14,512 nucleotides of DNA from Alphaproteobacteria bacterium (lineage in GTDB: Bacteria; Pseudomonadota; Alphaproteobacteria; Rickettsiales; VGDC01), in contig VGDC01000011.1 of NCBI GenBank assembly GCA_016869895.1, positions 1 through 14,512 on the forward strand, given 5' to 3'. Position numbers and translations under genes: made by a program. Positions within the stretch are counted from its first letter, which is position 1. Every line of letters starts with the position of its first letter. Below, piece by piece: positions 6,951 through 13,170 of the stretch. The notes beneath the pieces are model-generated. The model worked only from the letters and a program-made list of their open reading frames with translations, had not been told where the DNA came from and did not search any database.

Positions 6951-6961
6951 AATCAATGATT
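6951..6961. promoter_or_regulatory. Small palindrome abutting the permease -35 element
   Basis: AATCAATGATT has two perfect 5-bp arms around one central base. It touches the first base of the TGGACA -35 hexamer, a usual place for an operator. The site is short and no regulator gene is adjacent, so confidence is low. Confidence 0.25.
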
Positions 6962-6989
6962 GGACATCCCGCCGCCAGCCCTTTAGAAT
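6961..6989 (+). promoter_or_regulatory. Permease promoter, predicted leaderless transcript
   Basis: TGGACA (6961-6966) and TAGAAT (6984-6989) each match 5 of 6 sigma70 consensus bases and are exactly 17 bp apart. The -10 ends 7 nt before the ATG at 6997, so transcription should begin at or within a base of the start codon. No Shine-Dalgarno precedes the ATG, in agreement with a leaderless mRNA. Confidence 0.65.
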
Positions 6990-6996
6990 ATCGCTC

Positions 6997-8109
6997 ATGC
7001 ACGACCATACCGGACATTCCCACGCTACCAAGGTGAAATCCTCCTGCTGTCACGCTCCACAGCCGGATGGAGATGACGCGCACCGGCATGCCCATGCCTC
7101 CATCACGCGCGATAAGATTCTTCTTTTAAGCGTGAGCATCACGCTGATTGCCTATGCCGTCCACCTCTTCGCAGGCAGCATGACGGATGGCTTCATCGCC
7201 CGTTTCGCCGCCGCCTGTTTCGAGCTGCTGAATGTCATGTGGTGGGGCATCGCCGCTGGCGTGTTCTTCGTGGGGTTGATGGGGAAAGTGCCTCGCGAAT
7301 TCGTCATGGGTATCCTCGGCAAAGGCGGCAGCTTCAATGGCATCCTGCGCGCCTGCTTCGGCGGCTTGCTGCTCGACCTGTGCAGCCACGGCATCCTGCT
7401 CGTGGGCATGAAGCTCTATGAGCGCGGCGCGAGCTTGGGGCAGGTCATGGCCTTCCTCATCGCCAGCCCGTGGAACTCCATTTCGCTCACCTTCATTCTC
7501 ATCGCCCTTGTCGGCCTGCCGTGGACGCTCACCTTCATCGTCCTCTCCGCGCTCATCGCCATCGCCTCCGGCCTAATGTTCGAATGGCTGGTGAAGCGCG
7601 GCACCCTGCCCGCCAATCCCCATCAGCAGGAATTGCCCGAAGGCTTCCGTTTCTGGCGCGAAGCGAAGGCGGGCATCCGCCGCACGAAATGGAATGCCGC
7701 ACTCTTCACCTCAGCCATCAAAGAAGGCTTCCGCGATTCCGCGCCCATCCTGCGCTGGGTATTCCTTGGCTTAGTTCTGGCTGCGCTCATCCGCTCTGCT
7801 GTGCCCACCGAGCATTTCGCCCATTATTTCGGCGCGACGCTGGGCGGTTTGGTCTTGACCATGCTGGCCGCCACCGTCATCGAGGTCTGCTCCGAAGGCA
7901 CGACCCCCATCGCGGCGGATCTGCTCACCCGCGCGGCATCGCCGGGCAATGCTTTCGCTTTCCTCATGGCAGGGGTCTCGACGGATTACACGGAGATCAT
8001 GGCGCTGAAAGAGACCACGAGGTCCTGGAAGATAGCCCTCTTCCTGCCCCTCGTGACATTGCCGCAGATTTTTGTGATTTCGTGGCTGGTGAACACCGCC
8101 GCGCAGTGA
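6997..8109 (+). CDS. ArsP/DUF318-type permease with His/Cys-rich N-terminus (probable heavy-metal or metalloid efflux)
   Basis: This 370-residue polytopic protein has about eight to ten hydrophobic segments (for example near 41-60, 70-95, 114-140, 149-197, 250-269, 281-310 and 347-366). It fits the ArsP_1/DUF318 permease family, whose members export organoarsenicals or divalent metals. Two halves carry matching signatures: LDLCSHG at 126-132 followed by AFLIASPWNS at 152-161, and IEVCSEGTTP at 295-304 followed by AFLMAGVSTD at 321-330. C129 and C298 are thus equivalent intramembrane cysteines. Residues 1-33 hold eight His plus C17-C18, a likely metal-binding tail. The next in-frame Met is residue 62, inside the membrane part, so the start at 6997 is secure. 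The gene stands alone on the plus strand; no ArsR or MerR regulator is adjacent. Substrate is unknown; zinc, copper or arsenicals are candidates. Confidence 0.85.
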   Translation: MHDHTGHSHATKVKSSCCHAPQPDGDDAHRHAHASITRDKILLLSVSITLIAYAVHLFAGSMTDGFIARFAAACFELLNVMWWGIAAGVFFVGLMGKVPREFVMGILGKGGSFNGILRACFGGLLLDLCSHGILLVGMKLYERGASLGQVMAFLIASPWNSISLTFILIALVGLPWTLTFIVLSALIAIASGLMFEWLVKRGTLPANPHQQELPEGFRFWREAKAGIRRTKWNAALFTSAIKEGFRDSAPILRWVFLGLVLAALIRSAVPTEHFAHYFGATLGGLVLTMLAATVIEVCSEGTTPIAADLLTRAASPGNAFAFLMAGVSTDYTEIMALKETTRSWKIALFLPLVTLPQIFVISWLVNTAAQ

Positions 8110-8139
8110 CAGGTCTTCAGACCGCTTGACGGTCACCTG
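8110..8139. other. Hairpin at the convergent 3' ends of permease and Hpt genes
   Basis: CAGGT/ACCTG (8110-8114 with 8135-8139) and GACCG/CGGTC (8120-8124 with 8130-8134) form ten base pairs around a 5-nt loop, with a 5-nt bulge at 8115-8119. It starts directly after the permease stop and lies inside the last codons of the Hpt gene. No T-tract follows, so it may protect 3' ends rather than terminate. Confidence 0.4.
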
Positions 8140-8506
8140 CCGTATTGGCGATATAGCTATACAGGCACTTCACGCTGGCATCATAATCCGCCACGAGCTT
8201 GGCGAAGACCTCTTTCGCATGCAGGCTGATTTCGCCCTTCTCCGCATCCGCGCTACAGGTATATTCCAAATCCTTCGCCAGAAGGTGGATGCTTTGCAGC
8301 CCCACCTGCCCCGTCGAGGATTTCAGCGCATGGGCACGTTTCGAGGCCTTGAGCGCCTCACCACCCTGAATCGCCGCCGCGATATCCTTGATATACGATG
8401 TCGCTTGCTCGATTTGATCCTCGAAAATCGCCAGATACCCGTCCCCCAGAATGGCCATGAGGTCGTCGATGATTTCTTCGTTGAGTACCGGGATATTCTG
8501 CGGCAT
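8117..8506 (-). CDS. Hpt-domain histidine phosphotransfer protein
   Basis: This 129-residue, all-helical protein carries the Hpt signature AHALKSSTGQVG at 58-69, with His59 as the phosphorylated residue, Lys62 and the small residues SS where the family has GS or GA, and Gly69. Such proteins relay phosphate between receiver domains in multistep phosphorelays. The whole protein is one Hpt domain, so it is a free phosphotransfer protein. No histidine kinase or response regulator is nearby, which makes its partners unknown. The ATG at 8506 has a good Shine-Dalgarno, AAGGTG at 8515-8520, 8 nt upstream. It converges on the permease gene with a 7-nt gap. An AT-rich 177-nt region with repeats lies upstream. 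It is not ChpT, which is longer and kinase-like. Confidence 0.92.
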   Translation of the reverse strand: MPQNIPVLNEEIIDDLMAILGDGYLAIFEDQIEQATSYIKDIAAAIQGGEALKASKRAHALKSSTGQVGLQSIHLLAKDLEYTCSADAEKGEISLHAKEVFAKLVADYDASVKCLYSYIANTAGDRQAV

Positions 8507-8534
8507 AGGATATTCACCTTAGCGAGTAAAGAGC

Positions 8535-8580
8535 ATGCAGCATTAATTTATTAACTCAAAAAATGCGTTTTTTGCTGCAT
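8535..8580. repeat. Nested inverted repeats in the Hpt leader
   Basis: ATGCAGCA (8535-8542) and TGCTGCAT (8573-8580) are exact inverted repeats. Inside them A6 (8558-8563) and T6 (8568-8573) flank TGCG, the T6 sharing its last base with the outer right arm. Thus an alternative small hairpin competes with the outer pairing. It lies 29 nt upstream of the Hpt start codon and just upstream of its Shine-Dalgarno. Confidence 0.45.
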
Positions 8581-8606
8581 ATATACTTAATATATTGCCA
8601 CATAAA

Positions 8607-8636
8607 TACACAAAAGCAACACGAATTTACACAAAA
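8607..8636. repeat. Two direct 9-bp repeats, 21-bp period
   Basis: TACACAAAA occurs at 8607-8615 and 8628-8636. The 21-bp period is two helical turns, which would place both copies on one face of the DNA, as for tandem regulator sites. They lie about 100-130 nt upstream of the Hpt start in an AT-rich stretch where chance repeats are easier. Confidence 0.3.
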
Positions 8637-8653
8637 ACCTGTTAAATTTATCC

Positions 8654-8674
8654 AGCATTTTAATTAAATGCCAA
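8654..8674. other. AT-rich hairpin after the MaoC-like gene
   Basis: GCATTT and AAATGC flank a 5-nt loop about 15 nt past the MaoC-like stop. The 6-bp stem is AT-rich and is not followed directly by a T-tract on the minus strand, so it is at best a weak terminator. Confidence 0.2.
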
Positions 8675-8683
8675 GCTCTTGCC

Positions 8684-9130
8684 TCAACATGGCACCCACA
8701 CCGCCGTCACCGCCTCCATCACTTTTTCATCGTGCTGGTTATAGGTATCCATGCTGTATTTCACCACGCCATGGGTGGGTTTTGAGTTGGAGCGGCGCAC
8801 GTCCAATACCGTGAGGACAACGCGTAATGTATCACCGGGATAAACGGGTCGCGGCCATTTCACTGATTCCAAACCCAGCCCCAGCAACCCACCCGCGACA
8901 TTCGCCAGTTCGGTCGCGGCTTTCAGCTTCATAGTGATGGCGGCGGTCTGCCAGCCGCTAGCGATGAGCCGTCCATAAGGGCCTTTCTTCGCGGCTTCCA
9001 CGTCTATGTGGTAGTATTGCGGGTCATATTGTTTGGCGAAAGAGACCGCCTCCTCCAGCGAAAGCGTATGGGTCGGGCTGAGGAATTCCTGACCGGGGCG
9101 GAAGTCGTTAAGGTATAATTCGGCTGACAT
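8684..9130 (-). CDS. MaoC-like hotdog-fold (R)-enoyl-CoA hydratase/dehydratase
   Basis: This 148-residue protein is the length of a single-hotdog MaoC dehydratase. The hydratase-2 motif is at 31-50, FAKQYDPQYYHIDVEAAKKG, with Asp36 and His41 five residues apart as in the catalytic Asp-His pair of PhaJ-type hydratases. GLIAS-like GRLIASGW at 53-60 and the strand KWPRPVYPGDTLRV are also typical of the family. Members hydrate (R)-specific trans-2-enoyl-CoA in fatty-acid or polyhydroxyalkanoate metabolism, or act on related acyl-CoA substrates; the substrate here cannot be read. The ATG at 9130 has a strong GGAGG Shine-Dalgarno about 5 nt upstream. It is divergent from cobB with 26-50 nt between starts, so promoters must overlap coding sequence. 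No acyl-CoA genes adjoin it. Confidence 0.92.
   Translation of the reverse strand: MSAELYLNDFRPGQEFLSPTHTLSLEEAVSFAKQYDPQYYHIDVEAAKKGPYGRLIASGWQTAAITMKLKAATELANVAGGLLGLGLESVKWPRPVYPGDTLRVVLTVLDVRRSNSKPTHGVVKYSMDTYNQHDEKVMEAVTAVWVPC
9114..9119 (+). promoter_or_regulatory. Candidate -10 element of cobB
   Basis: A perfect TATAAT lies inside the first codons of the oppositely oriented MaoC-like gene. The nearest -35-like hexamer is CTGACC at 9089-9094 (4 of 6, spacing 19 bp, longer than ideal). Transcription would start near 9126. Confidence 0.4.
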
Positions 9131-9180
9131 ATCGCCTCCTGCGCGATTAGACTGGGATGAACCCGAATGGAGAATGCAGG

Positions 9181-9924
9181 ATGCCCCCTCACACCAAAAA
9201 TTTCAATGCGATTGATGGTTTTCCAGTCCTTGATAGGCGCAAGAACCTTTTTATCCTGACAGGCGCGGGCATTTCGGCGGAATCGGGTTTGCGCACCTTC
9301 CGTGACGGGGATGGGCTGTGGGAGAACCACCGGATTGAGGACGTCGCCACGCCGGAGGCCTTTGCCCGCAACCCTGTGCTGGTGCAACGGTTCTATAACG
9401 CCCGCCGCGCCCAGCTGCGCGAGGTCGAACCGAATGCCGCGCATCGCGCACTCGCAGAGCTGGAAAAGCTGTGGGAAGGTGAATTCACGCTGGTGACGCA
9501 GAATGTGGATGACCTGCACGAGCGCGGCGGCAGCAAGAACCCCATCCACATGCATGGCGAGCTGCGCAAGGCGCGCTGCCTACACAGCGACGAGATTTTC
9601 CCGTGGGATGAGGACATAAACGACACCCTCGCCTGCGCTTGCTGCGACACGGCTGGCACGCTCCGCCCGCATATCGTCTGGTTTGGCGAGATGCCGCTTT
9701 TCATGGAAGATATATATGCCGCACTCCGCCGTTGTGATATCTTCATCGCCATCGGCACATCGGGGCAGGTCTATCCAGCGGCAGGGTTTTCCATGGAAGC
9801 GCGGCGCAGCGGCGCATGGACAATCGAGTGCAATCTCGTCTCCTCCGACAGCCCCGTGTTCGAGACGGTTCTGGAGGATAAAGCCACACTGACCCTTCCC
9901 CGCATTGTGGAATTATGCGCTTAG
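9181..9924 (+). CDS. cobB: CobB-type NAD-dependent protein deacylase (class III sirtuin)
   Basis: The sirtuin motifs are all present. Numbered from the longer start at 9157 they are GAGISAESGLRTFR at 36-49, TQNVDDLHERGG at 114-125, the catalytic HMHGEL at 131-136 (His133), and RPHIVWFGEMP at 170-180. Tyr80 and Arg83 in FYNARR are the pair that marks class III enzymes able to remove succinyl and malonyl groups from lysine as well as acetyl. C141 and the C160/C162/C163 cluster match the odd zinc-site pattern of E. coli CobB. The enzyme uses NAD+ and makes nicotinamide and O-acyl-ADP-ribose. I chose the ATG at 9181 (247 residues) because GGAG lies 8 nt upstream; an in-frame ATG at 9157 has a poorer site. 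Its 3' end overlaps the phosphatase gene by 12 nt, tail to tail. Confidence 0.95.
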   Translation: MPPHTKNFNAIDGFPVLDRRKNLFILTGAGISAESGLRTFRDGDGLWENHRIEDVATPEAFARNPVLVQRFYNARRAQLREVEPNAAHRALAELEKLWEGEFTLVTQNVDDLHERGGSKNPIHMHGELRKARCLHSDEIFPWDEDINDTLACACCDTAGTLRPHIVWFGEMPLFMEDIYAALRRCDIFIAIGTSGQVYPAAGFSMEARRSGAWTIECNLVSSDSPVFETVLEDKATLTLPRIVELCA

Positions 9925-10389
9925 GCGCTGTTTCAGCTTGCTGACGATTTTCTCCGAAGCCGCCTCGACCATATCCAGCACCTGCTCGAACGCCTCCGGC
10001 CCTTGGTAATACGGGTCGGGCACATCGCCCACCAGCGCCGCATCACTATAGGGTAGGAACAACGCCACTTCCGCCTTCGCGCCAGCGGGTTTGCCCTCTT
10101 GCAGAATGCGCAGATGCCCCGCGTCCATGGCGAGAATCAGGTCATATTCGTGGTAATCCTCTTTGCTCACCTTCCGCCCGACCAGATTCGCCATCTCCAC
10201 CCCGCGTTTCAACGCCGCAGCCGTACTGCGCGGGTCTGGGTTTTCGCCGATGTGATAGCCATGGGTGCCGGCGGAATCGCAGATGACCTGCTCCGCCAAC
10301 CCCGCCGCGATGACACGCGAGCGGAACACCGCTTCGGCGGTGGGTGAACGGCAGATGTTGCCCGTGCAGACGAAAAGGACTTTATACAT
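9913..10389 (-). CDS. Low-molecular-weight protein-tyrosine phosphatase
   Basis: This 158-residue protein starts with the LMW-PTP P-loop, VCTGNICRSP, giving catalytic Cys8, Arg14 and Ser15. The general-acid loop is DPYY at 125-128 with Asp125. Length and motif spacing are those of the family. These enzymes remove phosphate from tyrosine; in bacteria they often oppose BY-kinases in polysaccharide export, but no such genes are near. The thioredoxin-linked arsenate reductases of the same fold need extra downstream cysteines; only Cys8, Cys13 and Cys37 are present, so that role is unlikely. The start lies 1 nt after the stop of the upstream ligase-like gene, with GGAG at 10399-10402, so translation is probably coupled. 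It overlaps cobB by 12 nt at its 3' end. Confidence 0.95.
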   Translation of the reverse strand: MYKVLFVCTGNICRSPTAEAVFRSRVIAAGLAEQVICDSAGTHGYHIGENPDPRSTAAALKRGVEMANLVGRKVSKEDYHEYDLILAMDAGHLRILQEGKPAGAKAEVALFLPYSDAALVGDVPDPYYQGPEAFEQVLDMVEAASEKIVSKLKQRLSA

Positions 10390-10390
10390 A

Positions 10391-11839
10391 TCAAAGCTCC
10401 CATGAATGAACAGGTAGGTTGGATTCCTGCATGGCGGTATATTCCCGCACCATCACCCGCATGTCAGAACCGTATCGTGCGACGAAGGATTTCTGCCAAT
10501 TCGCACCATTCTGACCACTTCGCAATCTAGGTTCGATGACTCCATCGAGATATATCTCGATTTCGCTTTCTTTGATGCCCAATCGCACCAACCCTTTACG
10601 CGCCAATGGCAATAGCACATCCAGCGAGAATTGGCGCATGTTGTTGAGCGAACCGTCCGACGCGCGGATATTCGCATCCAAGCCGAACTTCGCCGCATTA
10701 TAAAAATTCTCCCGCGCCACTTCGAAGGGCAGGTATTGTTCCGGCGGGGTGGGCTGGTTCATCAACTCGAAGGTCAGGCCGAGGTAATAGGCCGCATTGG
10801 CCACCACGTCCATCAAGCTTGGGCCAGCCGACATGGTGCGATGCTCGATCCGCAGGTGAGGTTTTTCGGGATCGCCACCGTCAAAACCGAGGATGGGGCG
10901 ATTCCACCGCCATACCGTGCCATTGTGTAATCGTACATGGGGCAGAGGCTCTGTCGCGTCCCATTGGATTTCCGGAAGAATCGGCGGATAAAGGGCGATG
11001 TTTTCGGCGAAAGGCTCGAAGAGGGATTCCTTGGCATAACCCGTGCCGAAACCTGCGCGGCGCAACTCGCGCCCGTTCTCATCGCGCAAATGCCCGCTGG
11101 GAACGGAACGCTCGAAAATGGCGATGCGGCTTTCATCCCACAGTGCGCGACCATAAAGATACGGCGAATTCGCCGATGCGGCCACCAGCGGCGCGGAAGC
11201 GATGATGGATGCGTTATAGCAGCGCACCGCCTCTTCCTGCCCCACTTTCAGATGCACCTGAAGCGAAGTGGACGCCGCCTCCAACATCATGTCGGGTTGC
11301 TCGATGTGGATGCCTTCGCCCTCGTCGATGTGGAAAGACAGCGGCACATGGGCACGACTGTTGAACAGCTGCTGGTTCAACGCCTCATAACGCTTAGAGA
11401 CGGTCATATTCTCGACATTCAGCATGCCCTCTTCCAGCGTGGGCATCACGCCGATGGTGAGTGCATGAAGCCCCTGCGCTTTGGCCTGTTTGAAGCAAGC
11501 CTCCCAAATGTCGGACACTTCCGTGTGAAGGCGAGAAAGGGCGTTGCTGTCCTCACCGAGCTTGCGGGGAGACGTGTTCAGCTCGAAATTGAATTTCGCC
11601 AGTTCCGCGCCCACCAGCGGGTGGTTCAGTTTCTCAAGGAATTCCGCGTTCTTTGGCGCGGGGGAAAACCGTTCATCTGCCAGCCACGCCTCCAGCTCCA
11701 GCCCGCACATGCGTACACCCGCGCTGAAGCGTTCCTCGCGGAACCATTGTTCCAGCACTTTCGTCTCCTGCCGCATCAACTCGGCGAAGCGGTCGAAGTC
11801 GCTTTCCACGAAGACGGTCGTGTTGATTTCCTGTCCCAT
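10391..11839 (-). CDS. Glutamate-cysteine ligase family 2 (GCS2)-like ATP-dependent ligase
   Basis: This 482-residue protein fits the GCS2 branch of carboxylate-amine ligases. I see the N-terminal acidic metal-binding motif GLELEAWL at 46-53, FNFELNTSP at 83-91, the substrate-side stretch TSLQVHLKVG at 191-200, and LRIEHRTMSAGP at 329-340. The family joins glutamate gamma-carboxyl to cysteine, or makes other amide bonds, using ATP and Mg. The length is greater than YbdK-type members (about 370 residues). Its neighbour is not glutathione synthetase but a tyrosine phosphatase, so the true substrate is open. A GGAGA Shine-Dalgarno is about 9 nt upstream of the ATG. It follows umuC by 64 nt and precedes the phosphatase by 1 nt, so these two form a coupled pair. 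Confidence 0.8.
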   Translation of the reverse strand: MGQEINTTVFVESDFDRFAELMRQETKVLEQWFREERFSAGVRMCGLELEAWLADERFSPAPKNAEFLEKLNHPLVGAELAKFNFELNTSPRKLGEDSNALSRLHTEVSDIWEACFKQAKAQGLHALTIGVMPTLEEGMLNVENMTVSKRYEALNQQLFNSRAHVPLSFHIDEGEGIHIEQPDMMLEAASTSLQVHLKVGQEEAVRCYNASIIASAPLVAASANSPYLYGRALWDESRIAIFERSVPSGHLRDENGRELRRAGFGTGYAKESLFEPFAENIALYPPILPEIQWDATEPLPHVRLHNGTVWRWNRPILGFDGGDPEKPHLRIEHRTMSAGPSLMDVVANAAYYLGLTFELMNQPTPPEQYLPFEVARENFYNAAKFGLDANIRASDGSLNNMRQFSLDVLLPLARKGLVRLGIKESEIEIYLDGVIEPRLRSGQNGANWQKSFVARYGSDMRVMVREYTAMQESNLPVHSWEL

Positions 11840-11903
11840 TTTTTTGTTCTCCGGTTGCAGTCAATCATTATGTCGATAGCCGCATAAAAGCGGTATTAGG
11901 CAT

Positions 11904-13166
11904 TCAGTTGACGAGGGGGATGTCCTTCCAGCGCGTAGTGTAGCGCGGTGAGCAGTGCTCGGATTTCGCCGTCCATTTCTGGGCGATGCCCTCCCCGCCG
12001 AATTTCAGTGTATCGCCGCCCAGCTTGCGGTTCATCTTATCCACCACCAGCATCAGCTGATGCTGCCGCTGACGTTTCAGCACGGTCTCCGCGTCATCCA
12101 GCAGGCTTTGCTGGAAATTCCCCGCAGGGGCGAAGTCCATCAATGTAACCCCACATTTTTTGTACCGCAACCCCGGTACAAAAATCTTCTTCATCGCCTC
12201 CCGTGCGAATCGGGCGATTTCCGCGGTATCATCCGTGTAGGACGGCAGTTCAACCATCTGGTAATTCGCATAATACCTTTCGCGGGGGTTGTGACGGTTC
12301 GTCTGGATATAGACCGACACCACCCGCGCCACGGATTGTTGTTCGCGCAGTTTCCTGCTCGCCCGCGCGGTGTAAGATGTCACCGCCTCCTGCACATCCT
12401 CCAGCTTCGTCAGCGGTGTGCCGAAGGAGCGCGAGGCCATGATGGCGTTCTTGCCGGAGGATTCATGCTCCCCGCTCTCGCAGGGGATTCCGCGCAGTTC
12501 CAGCACCTTTCGCTGCATCATCACGTTATATTTCTGGCGAATCCATGTTTCATTCGTATTGGCCAGTTCCTCCGCCGTGCCGATGCCCGCCATGCGTAGC
12601 GAGGCCGAAAGCTTCCGCCCGATACCCCAGATGTCCTCCACAGGCGTTCGGCGGCGCACTTCACGCAGCGTTTCCTCTTCGATCAGCAGAAAGGTCTTCC
12701 CCTGCTTCTTGCTGATTCCTGCGGCGAGTTTCGCCAGCGTGCGGCTGGGCGCGATGCCCACGGAAACGGGAATGCCCGTCCATTGCAGCACCGTGCGGCG
12801 GATGTCCTCGCCCACCTCCTCGAACTTGCCGTCCGGCGTGCCGCTCAGATCGAGGAACGCCTCATCGACGCTATACACGTCCACTTCCGGCGAAAAACGC
12901 TGCAAAATCTGCATCACTCTGTTCGAAATATCGCCATAAAGTTGGAAATTCGACGAGAAGCTATGCACCTTTTCACGTTTCAACAAATCGCGTATTTCGA
13001 ACATCGGTGCTCCCATCGGAACGCCGATTGCTTTGGCTTCATTGCTTCTGGAAATAACGCAACCGTCATTATTGGACAGCACCACCACGGGTTTTTCGCG
13101 CAGGGCGGGAAGGAAGAGGCGTTCGCAGGAGACGAAGAAATTGTTGCAGTCAATCAGCGCGAACAT
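11904..13166 (-). CDS. umuC: DNA polymerase V catalytic subunit UmuC (Y-family)
   Basis: This 420-residue protein matches the length and motifs of proteobacterial UmuC. Catalytic Asp6 is in FALIDCNNF, the second acidic pair is Asp101-Glu102 in YSVDEAFLDLSG, and the finger motif SNNDGCVISRS is at 31-41. The little-finger region follows the thumb (VGIAPSRTLAKLAAG, 136-150). QQSLL at 352-356 is where E. coli UmuC has its beta-clamp-binding peptide. The end carries the UmuC C-terminal signature, W398 and CSPRYTTRWKDIP at 405-417. With processed UmuD it forms a translesion polymerase that copies past DNA damage with low fidelity. It starts 4 nt after umuD, so the two are co-transcribed. No defect is visible. 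Confidence 0.97.
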   Translation of the reverse strand: MFALIDCNNFFVSCERLFLPALREKPVVVLSNNDGCVISRSNEAKAIGVPMGAPMFEIRDLLKREKVHSFSSNFQLYGDISNRVMQILQRFSPEVDVYSVDEAFLDLSGTPDGKFEEVGEDIRRTVLQWTGIPVSVGIAPSRTLAKLAAGISKKQGKTFLLIEEETLREVRRRTPVEDIWGIGRKLSASLRMAGIGTAEELANTNETWIRQKYNVMMQRKVLELRGIPCESGEHESSGKNAIMASRSFGTPLTKLEDVQEAVTSYTARASRKLREQQSVARVVSVYIQTNRHNPRERYYANYQMVELPSYTDDTAEIARFAREAMKKIFVPGLRYKKCGVTLMDFAPAGNFQQSLLDDAETVLKRQRQHQLMLVVDKMNRKLGGDTLKFGGEGIAQKWTAKSEHCSPRYTTRWKDIPLVN

Positions 13167-13170
13167 AGCA

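Noticed and set aside
6750..6959. Plus-strand 69-codon frame overlapping the small membrane protein gene
   Set aside because: It has an AAGGA close to its ATG, but the spacing is short, the product looks like random composition, and no terminator fits it. The minus-strand 39-codon frame has better signals.
9913..10389. Arsenate reductase instead of tyrosine phosphatase
   Set aside because: The extra catalytic cysteines of the thioredoxin-linked arsenate reductases are missing, and the DPYY general-acid loop is that of LMW-PTP.
10937..11887. 316-codon plus-strand frame opposite the ligase-like gene
   Set aside because: Its composition is rich in Arg and His without any motif, and the minus strand shows conserved GCS2 motifs.
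11874..11897. Terminator between umuC and the ligase-like gene
   Set aside because: The inverted repeat CCGC/GCGG is only 4 bp and has no T-tract after it, so it does not support an intrinsic terminator.
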